Below are positions 8,774-19,124 of a DNA stretch of 64,000 bases, piece by piece. The translations under genes and the position numbers were made by a program. Origin of the DNA: Pseudomonas jinjuensis (GTDB taxonomy: Bacteria > Pseudomonadota > Gammaproteobacteria > Pseudomonadales > Pseudomonadaceae); assembly GCF_900103845.1 (NCBI RefSeq), contig NZ_FNIJ01000011.1, positions 1 to 64,000 on the forward strand. Reading direction: 5' to 3'. Position 1 is the first letter of the stretch. The number at the start of each line of letters is the position of its first letter. The notes beneath the pieces were generated by a model that saw only the letters and a program-made list of their open reading frames with translations, was not told the origin of the DNA and searched no databases.

Positions 8774-10372
8774 ATGAATCTCGATTTCAGCGCCTTCCAT
8801 TTCCTGCGTCCGCTCTGGCTGCTGCTGATCGTGCCGGGGCTGCTGTTCCCCCTGCTGTGGCTGCGCCGGCATGACCTCGCGCGCCAGCTCGACGGCATCA
8901 TCGCCCCGCACCTGCTCGGCCTGCTGGTGATCGCGCCGCGGGACGAGCGTCGCCTGCGGCCGGTGCATCTGCTGGGTGTCCTGCTGGTGCTCGGCGCGGT
9001 CGCCGCCGCCGGGCCGACCTGGGAGCAGGACCGTCCCGACTTCGTCGACGATCGCGCCCCGCTGATCCTGGCGCTGGACCTGTCGCCCTCGATGGATGCC
9101 GACGACCTGCCACCCTCGCGCCTCTCCGCCGCCAAGCACAAGCTGCATGACCTCATCCAGCGCCGGGCGGGGGCGCGCACCGCGCTGCTGGCCTATGCCG
9201 GCAGCGCCCATGTGGTGCTGCCGGCCACGGACGATCCGGCGCTGCTGGATACCTTCCTGCAGGCGCTGTCCACCGACCTCATCGATACGGCCGGGAAGGA
9301 CGTGCTCGGGGTGATCGACGAGGCCCGGCGCCTTCTGGAAGCCGAGCGCTCGCCCGGCACCCTGGTGCTGCTGACCGATGGCGCCGACTCCGGCCAGTTC
9401 GACGGGATCGGCAAGCGCCTGCAGGGCAGTGGCCTGCAGGTGCTGGTTCTCGCGGTCGGCGCGCAGGATGGCGGCATGCTGCGCGATGCCCATGGACAGC
9501 CGCGGGTGGATGCCGACGGCCGTCCGCTGCTCGCCCGCTTCGATGCAGCGGCCATCAGGCAACTGGCCAGTGCAGCCGACGCGCCGCTGGGCAGCCTGAC
9601 CCTGAACGACGACGACCTCGACTGGATCGAGCTGCACGCCCGCCAGCACTTCCAGGCCGCCAGCGACGATGCGCAGGAGGTGCACTGGAAGGACGCCGGC
9701 TACTGGCTGTGCTGGCCGCTGGCGCTGGTCGGGCTGTACTGCATGCGCCGTGGCTGGCGGGTGCACTGGCTGGCCGGCGTGGCGCTGGCGGTGAGCCTGG
9801 GCCTGCCATCCGCGCCGGCGCGGGCCGGAGTGCTGGCGGACGCCTTCTTCACCGCCGACCAGCAGGGCCGCTGGGCCTACGAACACCGGCACTTCCCGCA
9901 GGCGGCGGCGCATTTCGCCGATCCGTTCTGGAAAGGCCTGGCAGCCTACCGCGCGGCGGATTTCGACGCCGCCCTGGCCAGCTTCGCGCGGCTGGACAGC
10001 GCGCCGGCGTACTTCTACCTCGGCAACAGCTATGTGCGCCTGTCGCGGTTCCCGCAGGCCATCGCCGCCTACCGCAAGGCGCTGCAACTGCAGCCGGACT
10101 TCCCCGAGGCGAAGGCCAACCTGGCGCTGGCCGAGGCGCTGGAGAAGGCGCGCGAATCGCAGCAGGAAGCCGGAAACCCGGACGAGAAGCCCGACAAGGT
10201 GGAGTTCGACAACGAGCCCGGCAAGGGCAAGAAGGTGCAGCAGAAGACCGCGCAGGCGACTTCGGACCAGCTGTGGCTGCAGAACCTGAACACCTCGCCG
10301 GCGCAGTTCCTCAAGCGCAAGTTCCTCCTGCAGCAGGCGGCGCGCCGGCCGGACGCGGGAGGTGCGCCATGA
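8774..10372 (+). CDS. vWA plus TPR membrane protein (BatB/BatC-like fusion)
   Basis: This 532-residue protein has two N-terminal helices, then a vWA domain with an intact MIDAS (DLSPS in LILALDLSPSMDADD) and LLTDGADS. Another pair of hydrophobic segments follows at about residues 310-350. The C-terminal part holds tetratricopeptide-like helices (AYFYLGNSYVRLSRFPQAIA and the following helix). The tail is acidic and basic and probably disordered. It therefore combines BatB-type vWA and BatC-type TPR functions in one chain, as in other gammaproteobacteria. The ATG at 8774 follows the upstream stop by one base and has GGGGAGG as ribosome site. The TPR part should provide a periplasmic protein-binding surface. 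Confidence 0.9.
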   Translation: MNLDFSAFHFLRPLWLLLIVPGLLFPLLWLRRHDLARQLDGIIAPHLLGLLVIAPRDERRLRPVHLLGVLLVLGAVAAAGPTWEQDRPDFVDDRAPLILALDLSPSMDADDLPPSRLSAAKHKLHDLIQRRAGARTALLAYAGSAHVVLPATDDPALLDTFLQALSTDLIDTAGKDVLGVIDEARRLLEAERSPGTLVLLTDGADSGQFDGIGKRLQGSGLQVLVLAVGAQDGGMLRDAHGQPRVDADGRPLLARFDAAAIRQLASAADAPLGSLTLNDDDLDWIELHARQHFQAASDDAQEVHWKDAGYWLCWPLALVGLYCMRRGWRVHWLAGVALAVSLGLPSAPARAGVLADAFFTADQQGRWAYEHRHFPQAAAHFADPFWKGLAAYRAADFDAALASFARLDSAPAYFYLGNSYVRLSRFPQAIAAYRKALQLQPDFPEAKANLALAEALEKARESQQEAGNPDEKPDKVEFDNEPGKGKKVQQKTAQATSDQLWLQNLNTSPAQFLKRKFLLQQAARRPDAGGAP

Positions 10373-11705
10373 GATGGCTGGCCCTGCTGTTGGCATTGAT
10401 CGCCACCCTCGCGGCGGCCGCCGAACCCGAGGTGAGGGTGCGGACCCGGCTGGCGCAGGCGGATTCGCCCATGGTCGGCGGAACGCTGGAACTGCAGGTC
10501 GACCTGCTGGTGGATACCTGGTTCAGCAGCCCGCCGCAGCTGCAGAAACTGGAGCTGGAGGGCGCGCTGGTCTCGGCGCCGAGCAGCGAGGCGACCCACC
10601 TCACCGAACAGATCGACGGCCGGAAGTTCTTCGGCCTGCGCTTCGTCTACCGGATCAGTCCGCAGCGGGCGCAGCGCTTCGACATTCCGGCGCTGGACAT
10701 CCAGGTCCAGCCGGGGCAGGGCAGTGGTCCGCTGACGCTCAGGACCGAGCCGCAGAGCTTCGTCGCCCGGCAGATGGGCGGGGCGGGTGACATGCAGGGG
10801 CTGGTGGCGCAGAGCGTGGAGTTCACCCAGCAGGTCGAGCCTTCCCACGATCCGCTGCGGGTCGGCGACAGCGTCACGCGGCGCCTCAGCGTGCGCGCCG
10901 AGGGCGCCCAGGCGATGCTGATCCCGCCGCCCGGATTCGCCGAGGTGGAGGGGCTGAAACGCTATGTGCAGACGCCCTCGGTGAAGCCGCTCGGCGACGG
11001 GCGCGGCACCGTCATCGGCGGCTCCCGCGACGACGCGGTCACCTACGTGGTGGGCGAAGGCGGGAAATTCCGCCTGCCGGCCATCGAACTGCGCTGGCGG
11101 GACGCCGGCACCGGCGAGGAACGCCGAGCCTCGGTGCCGGAGGTGACGATCGAGGCGAAGGCCGGCGCCGCCTACCAGGCGCCGTTCTCCATCGCCGACG
11201 ATCTGCGCGAACTGGGCCGCAAGGCGCAGGTGCGCATCGCCGGCCACTGGTTGCTGGCTGCCTGCGTGCTGCTCGTCGCGGGCGCCGCGTTCCATTTCGG
11301 CCGGCCCTGGATCGCCGGCGTCACCCGGACATGGCGGCAGTGGCGCGAACGGCGCCGGCAGGCCTGGCTGGATTCCGCCGAGCACGCCTGGCGCCAGGCG
11401 CGACGGCAGCTGGCGGCACGGCCGCTGCGACTCGACGCGCTGTACCTGTGGATTCGCCGGAGCACCGGCAGCCTCGACCTTGTCGCACTATTGCGACCAG
11501 TGTCGGCGACCTTGTCGGATCGTTTGCTAGCCTTCCTCGCAGGCCGCTACGGCCGGCGTGCTGGCTCGGACGCCGGGCTTGAAGACGCGCTACCCGAGCT
11601 TCGCCGGACCCTTGCCCGGCAGCCTGCCGATGCGCAGCCACGAGGGGGGCTGAAGGCGCTGAATCCGCGAGGCTCCCAACGATTCGCACAAAACAGGGAT
11701 GAACC

Positions 11706-11709
<4 letters not shown>
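10369..11709 (+). CDS. BatD-like protein
   Basis: This 446-residue protein has a signal peptide (MRWLALLLALIATLAAAAEP), a long beta-rich periplasmic region, and a C-terminal membrane helix at about 284-302 (HWLLAACVLLVAGAAFHFG) followed by a basic, Arg-rich cytoplasmic part (RTWRQWRERRRQAW). The signal peptide, beta-rich periplasmic domain and single late helix are the BatD outline. The start overlaps the upstream stop by four bases (ATGA). BatD is thought to be the periplasmic scaffold of the Bat complex. It ends the classical operon, but the next gene is also coupled to it. Confidence 0.88.
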
Positions 11710-12719
<1,010 letters not shown>

Positions 12720-12816
12720 GAGCCGCAGGAGCACGGAGATACGCAGCCGGGCAGTCGCCATCTTCAGTGTACGTAGTCGTGGGTCACGACATGTAACCGG
12801 AATGGAGAACATCCAA

Positions 12817-14388
12817 ATGAAGCGCAGAGGAAGATGGTTACCCAGGCTTGCCCTCGTGGCGACCGCGCTGGCGGGAATTTCGAGCGCGGGCGCCGCGGAC
12901 AAGCCGAACATCCTGGTGATCTTCGGCGACGATATCGGCCAGACCAACATCAGCGCCTACTCGTTCGGCGTGGTCGGCTACAAGACACCGAATATCGACC
13001 GCATCGCCAAGGAAGGCATGATGTTCACCGACTACTACGCGGAGAACAGCTGCACCGCCGGGCGCTCCACCTTCATCACCGGGCAGTCGATTCTGCGCAC
13101 CGGGCTGTCCAAGGTGGGCATGCCGGGTGTACCAGTCGGCCTGCAGGACCGCGACGTGACCATCGCCCAGGCGCTCAAGGCGCACGGCTATGCCACCGGC
13201 CAGTTCGGCAAGAACCACCTCGGTGACCGTGACGAGTACCTGCCGACCAACCACGGTTTCGACGAGTTCTTCGGCAACCTTTACCACCTCAATGCCGAGG
13301 AGGAGCCGGAGCGTCCGTACTGGCCGAAGGACGACGAAGCCTTCACCAAGGCGGCTTCGCCGCGCGGGGTGATCAAGTCCAGCGCCGACGGCAAGGTCGA
13401 GGACACCGGTGCGCTGAACAGCAAGCGCATGGAAACCATCGACGACGAGACCACCCAGGCCGCGATCAACTTCATCGACAAGCAGGTCAAGGCCGACAAG
13501 CCGTTCTTCGTCTGGATGAACACCACGCGCATGCATGCGTTCACCCATGTGCGGGAATCCATGCAGGGCCAGAGCGGCATGCCGGGCAACGAGTACGCCG
13601 ACGGCATGCTCGAACACGACGGCGACGTCGGCAAGCTGCTGAAGACGCTGGACGACCTGAAGATCGCCGACAACACCATCGTCGTCTACACCACCGACAA
13701 CGGTCCGAACCAGTGGTCCTGGCCGGATGCGGCGACCACGCCGTTCCGCAACGAGAAGAACTCCAACTGGGAAGGCGCCTACCGGGTGCCGGCGATCATC
13801 CGCTGGCCCAACCACGTCAAGCCGGGAACGGTATCGACCCAGATGTTCTCCGGGCTGGACTGGTTCCCGACCCTGCTCGCCGCGGTGGGTGACACCGACA
13901 TCAAGGAACGCCTGCTCAAGGGCGCGGATATCGGCGGCAAGACCTTCAAGGTGCACCTGGATGGCTTCAACCAGCTGGACTACGTGACCGGCAAGTCCGA
14001 CAAGAGCGCCCGCAACGAGTTCTATTACTTCAATGACGAAGCCGAACTGGTGGGCATGCGCTTCAACGACTGGAAGATCGTCTGGTGCGAACAGCGCGCA
14101 CCGGGTGGCCTGCAGGTCTGGAGTGAGCCGTTCACCTGCCTGCGGGTGCCCAAGCTGTTCAACCTGCGCATGGACCCCTACGAGCGGGCGGACGTGGTTT
14201 CCGACCAGTACTACGACTGGCTGACCAAGAACGACTACCTGCTGTTCCAGGGTACGCGCAAGGCGGCGGCCTTCCTGCAGACCTTCGTCGAATATCCGCC
14301 AAGCCAGCGTCCGGCGAGCTTCAGCATCGACCAGATCCGTGCCGACGTGGACAAGAAGATCGAAGAGAAGATGAAGCAGAAGCAATAG
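12817..14388 (+). CDS. Arylsulfatase-family sulfatase (CTAGR motif)
   Basis: This 523-residue exported sulfatase has a signal peptide (MKRRGRWLPRLALVATALAG, cleaved after GAA). The N-terminal metal site is ILVIFGDDIGQ. The formylglycine motif is C-T-A-G-R within ENSCTAGRSTF, and GKNHLGD, TTDNGPN and a C-terminal subdomain follow. The Cys would be oxidised to formylglycine for hydrolysis of sulfate esters. The x-A-x form is less usual than C-x-P-x-R. ATG 12817 is preferred over ATG 12802 because GGAG lies nine bases upstream and the signal peptide is then clean. It lies 97 bases after the HAD gene and ends at a strong terminator. Confidence 0.88.
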   Translation: MKRRGRWLPRLALVATALAGISSAGAADKPNILVIFGDDIGQTNISAYSFGVVGYKTPNIDRIAKEGMMFTDYYAENSCTAGRSTFITGQSILRTGLSKVGMPGVPVGLQDRDVTIAQALKAHGYATGQFGKNHLGDRDEYLPTNHGFDEFFGNLYHLNAEEEPERPYWPKDDEAFTKAASPRGVIKSSADGKVEDTGALNSKRMETIDDETTQAAINFIDKQVKADKPFFVWMNTTRMHAFTHVRESMQGQSGMPGNEYADGMLEHDGDVGKLLKTLDDLKIADNTIVVYTTDNGPNQWSWPDAATTPFRNEKNSNWEGAYRVPAIIRWPNHVKPGTVSTQMFSGLDWFPTLLAAVGDTDIKERLLKGADIGGKTFKVHLDGFNQLDYVTGKSDKSARNEFYYFNDEAELVGMRFNDWKIVWCEQRAPGGLQVWSEPFTCLRVPKLFNLRMDPYERADVVSDQYYDWLTKNDYLLFQGTRKAAAFLQTFVEYPPSQRPASFSIDQIRADVDKKIEEKMKQKQ

Positions 14389-14427
14389 TCCTGCGCCAGC
14401 GTGCCGCTACTGGAAAGGCACCCGACA

Positions 14428-14457
14428 CCCGCGGCGGTTCGCCCCGCCGCGGGTTTT
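14428..14457 (+). terminator. Rho-independent terminator after the sulfatase
   Basis: A perfect 10-bp GC stem (cccgcggcgg at 14428-14437 with ccgccgcggg at 14444-14453), a six-base loop and TTTT follow the sulfatase by about 40 bases. Confidence 0.85.
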
Positions 14458-14482
14458 CCCTGATCCGACAAGGTCCAGTCCG

Positions 14483-17023
14483 ATGTCCTCAGCCGGAAGT
14501 TCGTCTCCCATGTCTCCCCGCGTGGCGGTCGCTGCGGGTGCCCGCAAGCGCTTGACCCTGCGGCTCCTGCTCCCCGCAGCCCTGTTGTTCGTCTCCGGCG
14601 CCGCCGCGCTGGTCTACCAGGTGCTCTGGGTCAAGCAGCTTTCCCTGGTGGTGGGGGTGGAGGTCTACGCCGTCACCACCGGCATCAGTGCCTTCTTCGC
14701 CGGGCTGGCCCTGGGCGGGCTGGTGTTCGGCCGCTGGGCCGACCGGCTGCGCCGGCCCGTGCGCCTGTACGCCGGGCTGGAGCTGGGCGTGGCGCTGCTC
14801 GGCATCGGCGCAACCCTTGCCCTGGCCCACGCGGCCGGCCCGTTCGCCCGGCTGGAAGAGCGGATCGGCGCGCTCGCCTGGCTGCTGCCGTTCGCCCTGG
14901 TCGGCCTGCCCGCGTTCCTCATGGGCGGCACGCTGCCGGTGCTGGTGCGCGCCCTGGCGCCGCCCGCCGGACAACTGGGCGAAGCCGGCGGCCGGCTGTA
15001 TGCGGCGAATACCGCCGGCGCCATCGGCGGGACGTTGCTGGCCGCCTTCGTGTTGCTGCCGCAGCTCGGCGTGACCGGCAGCGCCTGCGCCGCCGCGCTG
15101 CTCAACCTGCTCGCCGCGGGCGGCGCCTGGCTGGCCCGGCGCGGCGACGAACGCCTGCCCGAACCGGCGCGACCGCAGCCTGCGCCGCGCCCGACGGCGG
15201 CGCGCCTGGCCATCGCCCTGTACTGCGTGGCCGGTGGCGTGGCGCTGGGCTACGAGGTGGTGTGGACGCAATCCATCGTGCAGTTCATGAGCACGCGCAC
15301 CTATGCCTTCGCCATGGTGCTCGCCACCTATCTGGCCGGGCTGGTGCTGGGCAGTGCGCTGTACGCCCGCCGCGCCGACCGCATTGGCGATCCGTGGGGG
15401 CTGTTTGGCGTGCTGATCGCCGTCGCCGGGCTGCTCGCCCTGCTGCAGATCGCCGGCCTCGATCGCTGGCTGGTGTTCGCCCAGACGCGCGCCGAACTGT
15501 GGATGCTGCAACTCACCGGCAGCGAACTGGCCGGCATGTGCACGCGCTTCGCGGTCGCGGCGCTGTGCGTGGTGTTCCTGCCGACCACCCTTCTCGGCGC
15601 CGCGTTTCCCCTGGCCCTGCGCCTGGCGGTGGACAGCGGGCATGTCGGCCGCGATGTCGGCGCGGTGGTGGCGCTCAATACCCTGGGCGGAATCGTCGGG
15701 GTGATGCTCACCGGCTTCCTGCTGGTGCCCGGCATCGGCCTGGTGCGGACCCTGGCGGTGCTCGCCGTGCTGGCGGCAGCCGTCGGCTGCGTCGCCGTCT
15801 GGCGCGGGCCGCAGGTCACCGCGGGCATGCGCCGGACGGTCATCGCCATCTGCCTGGCGACGCTGGCCGCCGGCGTGCTGACACCGCCGCAGCGCCTGGC
15901 CGAACTGCTGCCCGGTGCGCGCAACGGCCGTATCGCGTTCTACGAGGAAGGGCGGGGCGGCACCGTGGCGGTGGTGGCCCAGGGGCGCGAGGGGCGCGAA
16001 TTCAATCGCCTGTATATCCAGGGGGTGTCGAATACCGGGGACTCCATGCCGTCGCTGCGCTACATGCGCCTGCAGGCGCTGCTGCCGCTGCTGATCCATC
16101 GGGGCGAGCCGCGCTCGGCGCTGGTCATCGGCTTCGGCACCGGCATCACCGCCGGCGCCATGCTGCGCCATCCCGGCCTGCAGCGGCCGGTGGTTGCCGA
16201 ACTGCTGCCGGAGGTGCTGCAGGCGGCCCATCTGTTCAGGGGCAACTATGGCGCGATCGACGACCCGCGCCTGGACATCCGCCTGCGCGATGGCCGCCGG
16301 GAACTGCTGCGCAGCGCCGAGCGCTACGACGTGATCACTCTGGAACCGCCGCCGCCCTCGGCCGCCGGGGTGGTCAACCTGTACTCGCGGGACTTCTACC
16401 AGCTGGCCGCCGCCCGTCTGCAGCCGGGCGGGCTGTTCGCCCAGTGGCTGCCGTTGCCGACGCAGAACACCGGGGACAGCCGCTCGCTGGTGCGCAGCTT
16501 CACGGACGTTTTCCCCCATGCCTCGCTGTGGACCACCGAGTTCCACGAGATGCTGCTGATCGGCTCGCTGGAGCCGCAGGTGCTGGATGCCGAACGCATC
16601 CGCCAGCGCTTCGAACAACCGGACGTCGCCGCCACCCTGCGCGAAGTCGGGGTGGATTCCGCCGCGGCGCTGCTGGCCACGCGGGTGACCGGCCGCGAGG
16701 GGCTGCTGCGTTTCGCCGGCGAGGCGCGGCCGGTCACCGACGACCAGCCGCGCATCGAATACGCCCCCTGGGTCCGCCCGAAGGAAATCACCCGCGTCCT
16801 GCCGGAACTGCTGTCGCTGCGCGAGCCCCCGCCGCTGCAGGGCGCGGACGAGGCGGTGCGCGCGGCAATCGGTGACGAGTGGCGGTCCCTGAGGCGTTTC
16901 TACGGGCTGGTCCTGCACGCCTACAACGGCAACCGCGCGGCCTGGGCCCGGGAGGCCCGGGAAGTCGTGCGCAACGACGGGAACAATCCGTATTACCGCT
17001 GGTTCATCGGCGGAGGCGATTGA
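14483..17023 (+). CDS. Fused MFS-like membrane protein / spermidine synthase-like protein
   Basis: This 846-residue protein has many hydrophobic helices from about residue 20 to 480, starting LRLLLPAALLFVSGAAALVY. A soluble C-terminal domain with a Rossmann methyltransferase-type fold follows: ALVIGFGTGITAGAMLRHP is the nucleotide-binding glycine loop, then YDVITLEPPPPSAAG. The second domain resembles spermidine synthase, and such fusions are annotated as fused MFS/spermidine synthase. Whether it makes a polyamine is doubtful, because no decarboxylase partner is nearby and the fusion class is uncharacterised. It follows the sulfatase terminator, so it may have its own promoter. The protein sits in the inner membrane with the enzyme domain at the C-terminus. 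Confidence 0.85.
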   Translation: MSSAGSSSPMSPRVAVAAGARKRLTLRLLLPAALLFVSGAAALVYQVLWVKQLSLVVGVEVYAVTTGISAFFAGLALGGLVFGRWADRLRRPVRLYAGLELGVALLGIGATLALAHAAGPFARLEERIGALAWLLPFALVGLPAFLMGGTLPVLVRALAPPAGQLGEAGGRLYAANTAGAIGGTLLAAFVLLPQLGVTGSACAAALLNLLAAGGAWLARRGDERLPEPARPQPAPRPTAARLAIALYCVAGGVALGYEVVWTQSIVQFMSTRTYAFAMVLATYLAGLVLGSALYARRADRIGDPWGLFGVLIAVAGLLALLQIAGLDRWLVFAQTRAELWMLQLTGSELAGMCTRFAVAALCVVFLPTTLLGAAFPLALRLAVDSGHVGRDVGAVVALNTLGGIVGVMLTGFLLVPGIGLVRTLAVLAVLAAAVGCVAVWRGPQVTAGMRRTVIAICLATLAAGVLTPPQRLAELLPGARNGRIAFYEEGRGGTVAVVAQGREGREFNRLYIQGVSNTGDSMPSLRYMRLQALLPLLIHRGEPRSALVIGFGTGITAGAMLRHPGLQRPVVAELLPEVLQAAHLFRGNYGAIDDPRLDIRLRDGRRELLRSAERYDVITLEPPPPSAAGVVNLYSRDFYQLAAARLQPGGLFAQWLPLPTQNTGDSRSLVRSFTDVFPHASLWTTEFHEMLLIGSLEPQVLDAERIRQRFEQPDVAATLREVGVDSAAALLATRVTGREGLLRFAGEARPVTDDQPRIEYAPWVRPKEITRVLPELLSLREPPPLQGADEAVRAAIGDEWRSLRRFYGLVLHAYNGNRAAWAREAREVVRNDGNNPYYRWFIGGGD

Positions 17024-17214
17024 TCCGCTCCTGCCGTCGGTCCTTTTTGCCCGTGCCACCGCCCGCGCTTCCACGGCCAGACCCGTGGGATTCCGGGTCG
17101 TGGACGGGCATTCATCCCAAAGTATGAATTTGCGAATCACTACTTCGTCGCTTACGTGCGCGGGTTACGACTGTTTAGCTTTCGCGGCCACCAAACACCC
17201 AACAGGGGAGCCGC

Positions 17215-19107
17215 ATGAAAACAACAACAGCGCGCGCCGAATTCAGACTGAAAGCGCTGGCCGTCGCCATTACGCTCGGCTGCATCGCCGAGGCACAGGG
17301 CGTCACCTTCAACATGGGAGAGATCGAGGGAAGCTTCGATTCCTCGCTGTCCATCGGTGCCAGCTGGGCTGTGCGCGGTGGAGATCCGGACCTGATCGGG
17401 GTCAACAACGGCGGCAAGGGCCTGTCGCAGACCTCCGACGACGGCCACCTGAACTTCAAGAAGGGCGAGACCTTCTCGAAGATCTTCAAGGGCATCCATG
17501 ACCTCGAACTGAAGTACGGCGACAGCGGGATGTTCCTGCGCGGCAAGTACTGGTACGACTTCGAACTGAAGGACGAGCACCGCCTGTTCAAGGACATCGA
17601 CGACAGCGGCCGCAAGGAGGGCGCCAAGTCCGCCGGCGGCCAGCTGCTCGACGCCTTCGTCTACCACAACTACAGCATCGCCGATCAGCCGGGCTCGGTA
17701 CGCCTGGGCAAGCAGGTGGTGAGCTGGGGCGAAAGCACCTTCATCCAGAACGGCATCAACTCGATCAACCCGATCGACGTTTCCGCCTTCCGCCGCCCGG
17801 GCGCCGAGATCAAGGAAGGCCTGATCCCGGTGAACATGTTCTACCTGTCGCAGAGCCTGACCGACAACCTGTCCGCCGAGGCCTTCTACCAGATCGAGTG
17901 GGACCAGACCGTCATCGACAACTGCGGCACCTTCTTCTCCCAGCCGGACGTGGCTGCCGACGGCTGCACCGACAACCTCCGCGTGCTGACCAACAACCTC
18001 GCGGCGGGACAGGCGATCAACGCCGCGCTGCCCGGCACCGCCTTCGACATCGACCAGAACGGCGAGGGCACCCTGGTCCGCCGCGCCGGCGACCGCGACG
18101 CGCGCGACAGCGGGCAGTGGGGGATGGCGCTGCGCTACATGTTCGATCCGCTGGACACCGAATTCGGCGCCTACTACATGAACTACCACAGCCGCGCGCC
18201 CTTCCTAGGCACCTCGGCGCCGGGGCAGAGGCTCTACAACATCGCGGCGCAGGCCGGCGCCGGCGCGCCGCTGGTGGTCGCCGGGAACGCCAGCTACTTC
18301 ATGGAATATCCCGAGGACATCCACCTGTACGGCCTGAGCTTCTCCACCACGCTGCCCACCGGCACCGCGTGGAGCGGCGAGATCAGCTACCGGCCGAACG
18401 CGCCGGTGCAGCTGAACACCACCGATCTGCTGTTCGCCAACGTCGCCCCGCTGGCGGCGCTAAGCCCGGCCTTCGCCGCCTTCGGCAACGCCTCGGTTCT
18501 GGAAGCCACGCCAGGCTCCGACCTGCACGGCTACGAGCGCAAGGAAATCACCCAGTTCCAGACCACCCTGGTGCACTTCTTCGACCAGGTGATGGGCGCC
18601 GAACGGGTGACGCTGGTGGGCGAACTGGGTGTGGTGCATGTCGGCGGGCTGGAATCCACCAGCCAGGCGCGCTATGGCCGCGATCCGGTATTCGGCCCGG
18701 GCCCGCTGCCGGCGACCGGCCCGGTGAATACCTGCCGCGCGCTGAACCAGTCGACCATCACCGGCGCGGCGGGCACTCCCAACTTCGCCAACCTCACCAG
18801 CAACTGCACGGACGACGGTTTCGTGACCAGCACTTCCTGGGGTTACCGCGCCCGCGCCATCTGGGACTACAACGACGTCTTCGCCGGGGTGAACCTGCGG
18901 CCGAACGTCAGCTGGTCCCACGACGTCGACGGCTACGGCCCGAACGGGTTGTTCAACGAGGGCAACAAGGCCGTCAGCCTCGGCCTGGATGCCGACTACG
19001 CCAACACCTACACCGCCAGCCTTTCCTACACGGATTTCTTCGGTGGCGACTTCAACACCTCGATTGACCGTGACTTCGTCGCATTCAGTCTCGGTATGAA
19101 CTTCTGA
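17215..19107 (+). CDS. DUF1302 outer-membrane-type protein
   Basis: This 630-residue protein has a signal peptide (about residues 1-28, ending EAQG) and a beta-rich sequence. It opens VTFNMGEIEGSFDSSLSIGA, the typical DUF1302 start, and contains LRGKYWYDFEL and VRLGKQVVSWGES. The last residue is Phe (FSLGMNF), as in outer membrane barrels. The family is common in pseudomonads and almost always pairs with DUF1329. It is suspected to take part in handling hydrophobic substrates at the outer membrane. GGGGAG precedes the ATG. About 190 bases separate it from the upstream gene, so a promoter probably lies there. It forms an operon with the next gene. Confidence 0.92.
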   Translation: MKTTTARAEFRLKALAVAITLGCIAEAQGVTFNMGEIEGSFDSSLSIGASWAVRGGDPDLIGVNNGGKGLSQTSDDGHLNFKKGETFSKIFKGIHDLELKYGDSGMFLRGKYWYDFELKDEHRLFKDIDDSGRKEGAKSAGGQLLDAFVYHNYSIADQPGSVRLGKQVVSWGESTFIQNGINSINPIDVSAFRRPGAEIKEGLIPVNMFYLSQSLTDNLSAEAFYQIEWDQTVIDNCGTFFSQPDVAADGCTDNLRVLTNNLAAGQAINAALPGTAFDIDQNGEGTLVRRAGDRDARDSGQWGMALRYMFDPLDTEFGAYYMNYHSRAPFLGTSAPGQRLYNIAAQAGAGAPLVVAGNASYFMEYPEDIHLYGLSFSTTLPTGTAWSGEISYRPNAPVQLNTTDLLFANVAPLAALSPAFAAFGNASVLEATPGSDLHGYERKEITQFQTTLVHFFDQVMGAERVTLVGELGVVHVGGLESTSQARYGRDPVFGPGPLPATGPVNTCRALNQSTITGAAGTPNFANLTSNCTDDGFVTSTSWGYRARAIWDYNDVFAGVNLRPNVSWSHDVDGYGPNGLFNEGNKAVSLGLDADYANTYTASLSYTDFFGGDFNTSIDRDFVAFSLGMNF

Positions 19108-19124
19108 AGCAGGAGATCACGCAC

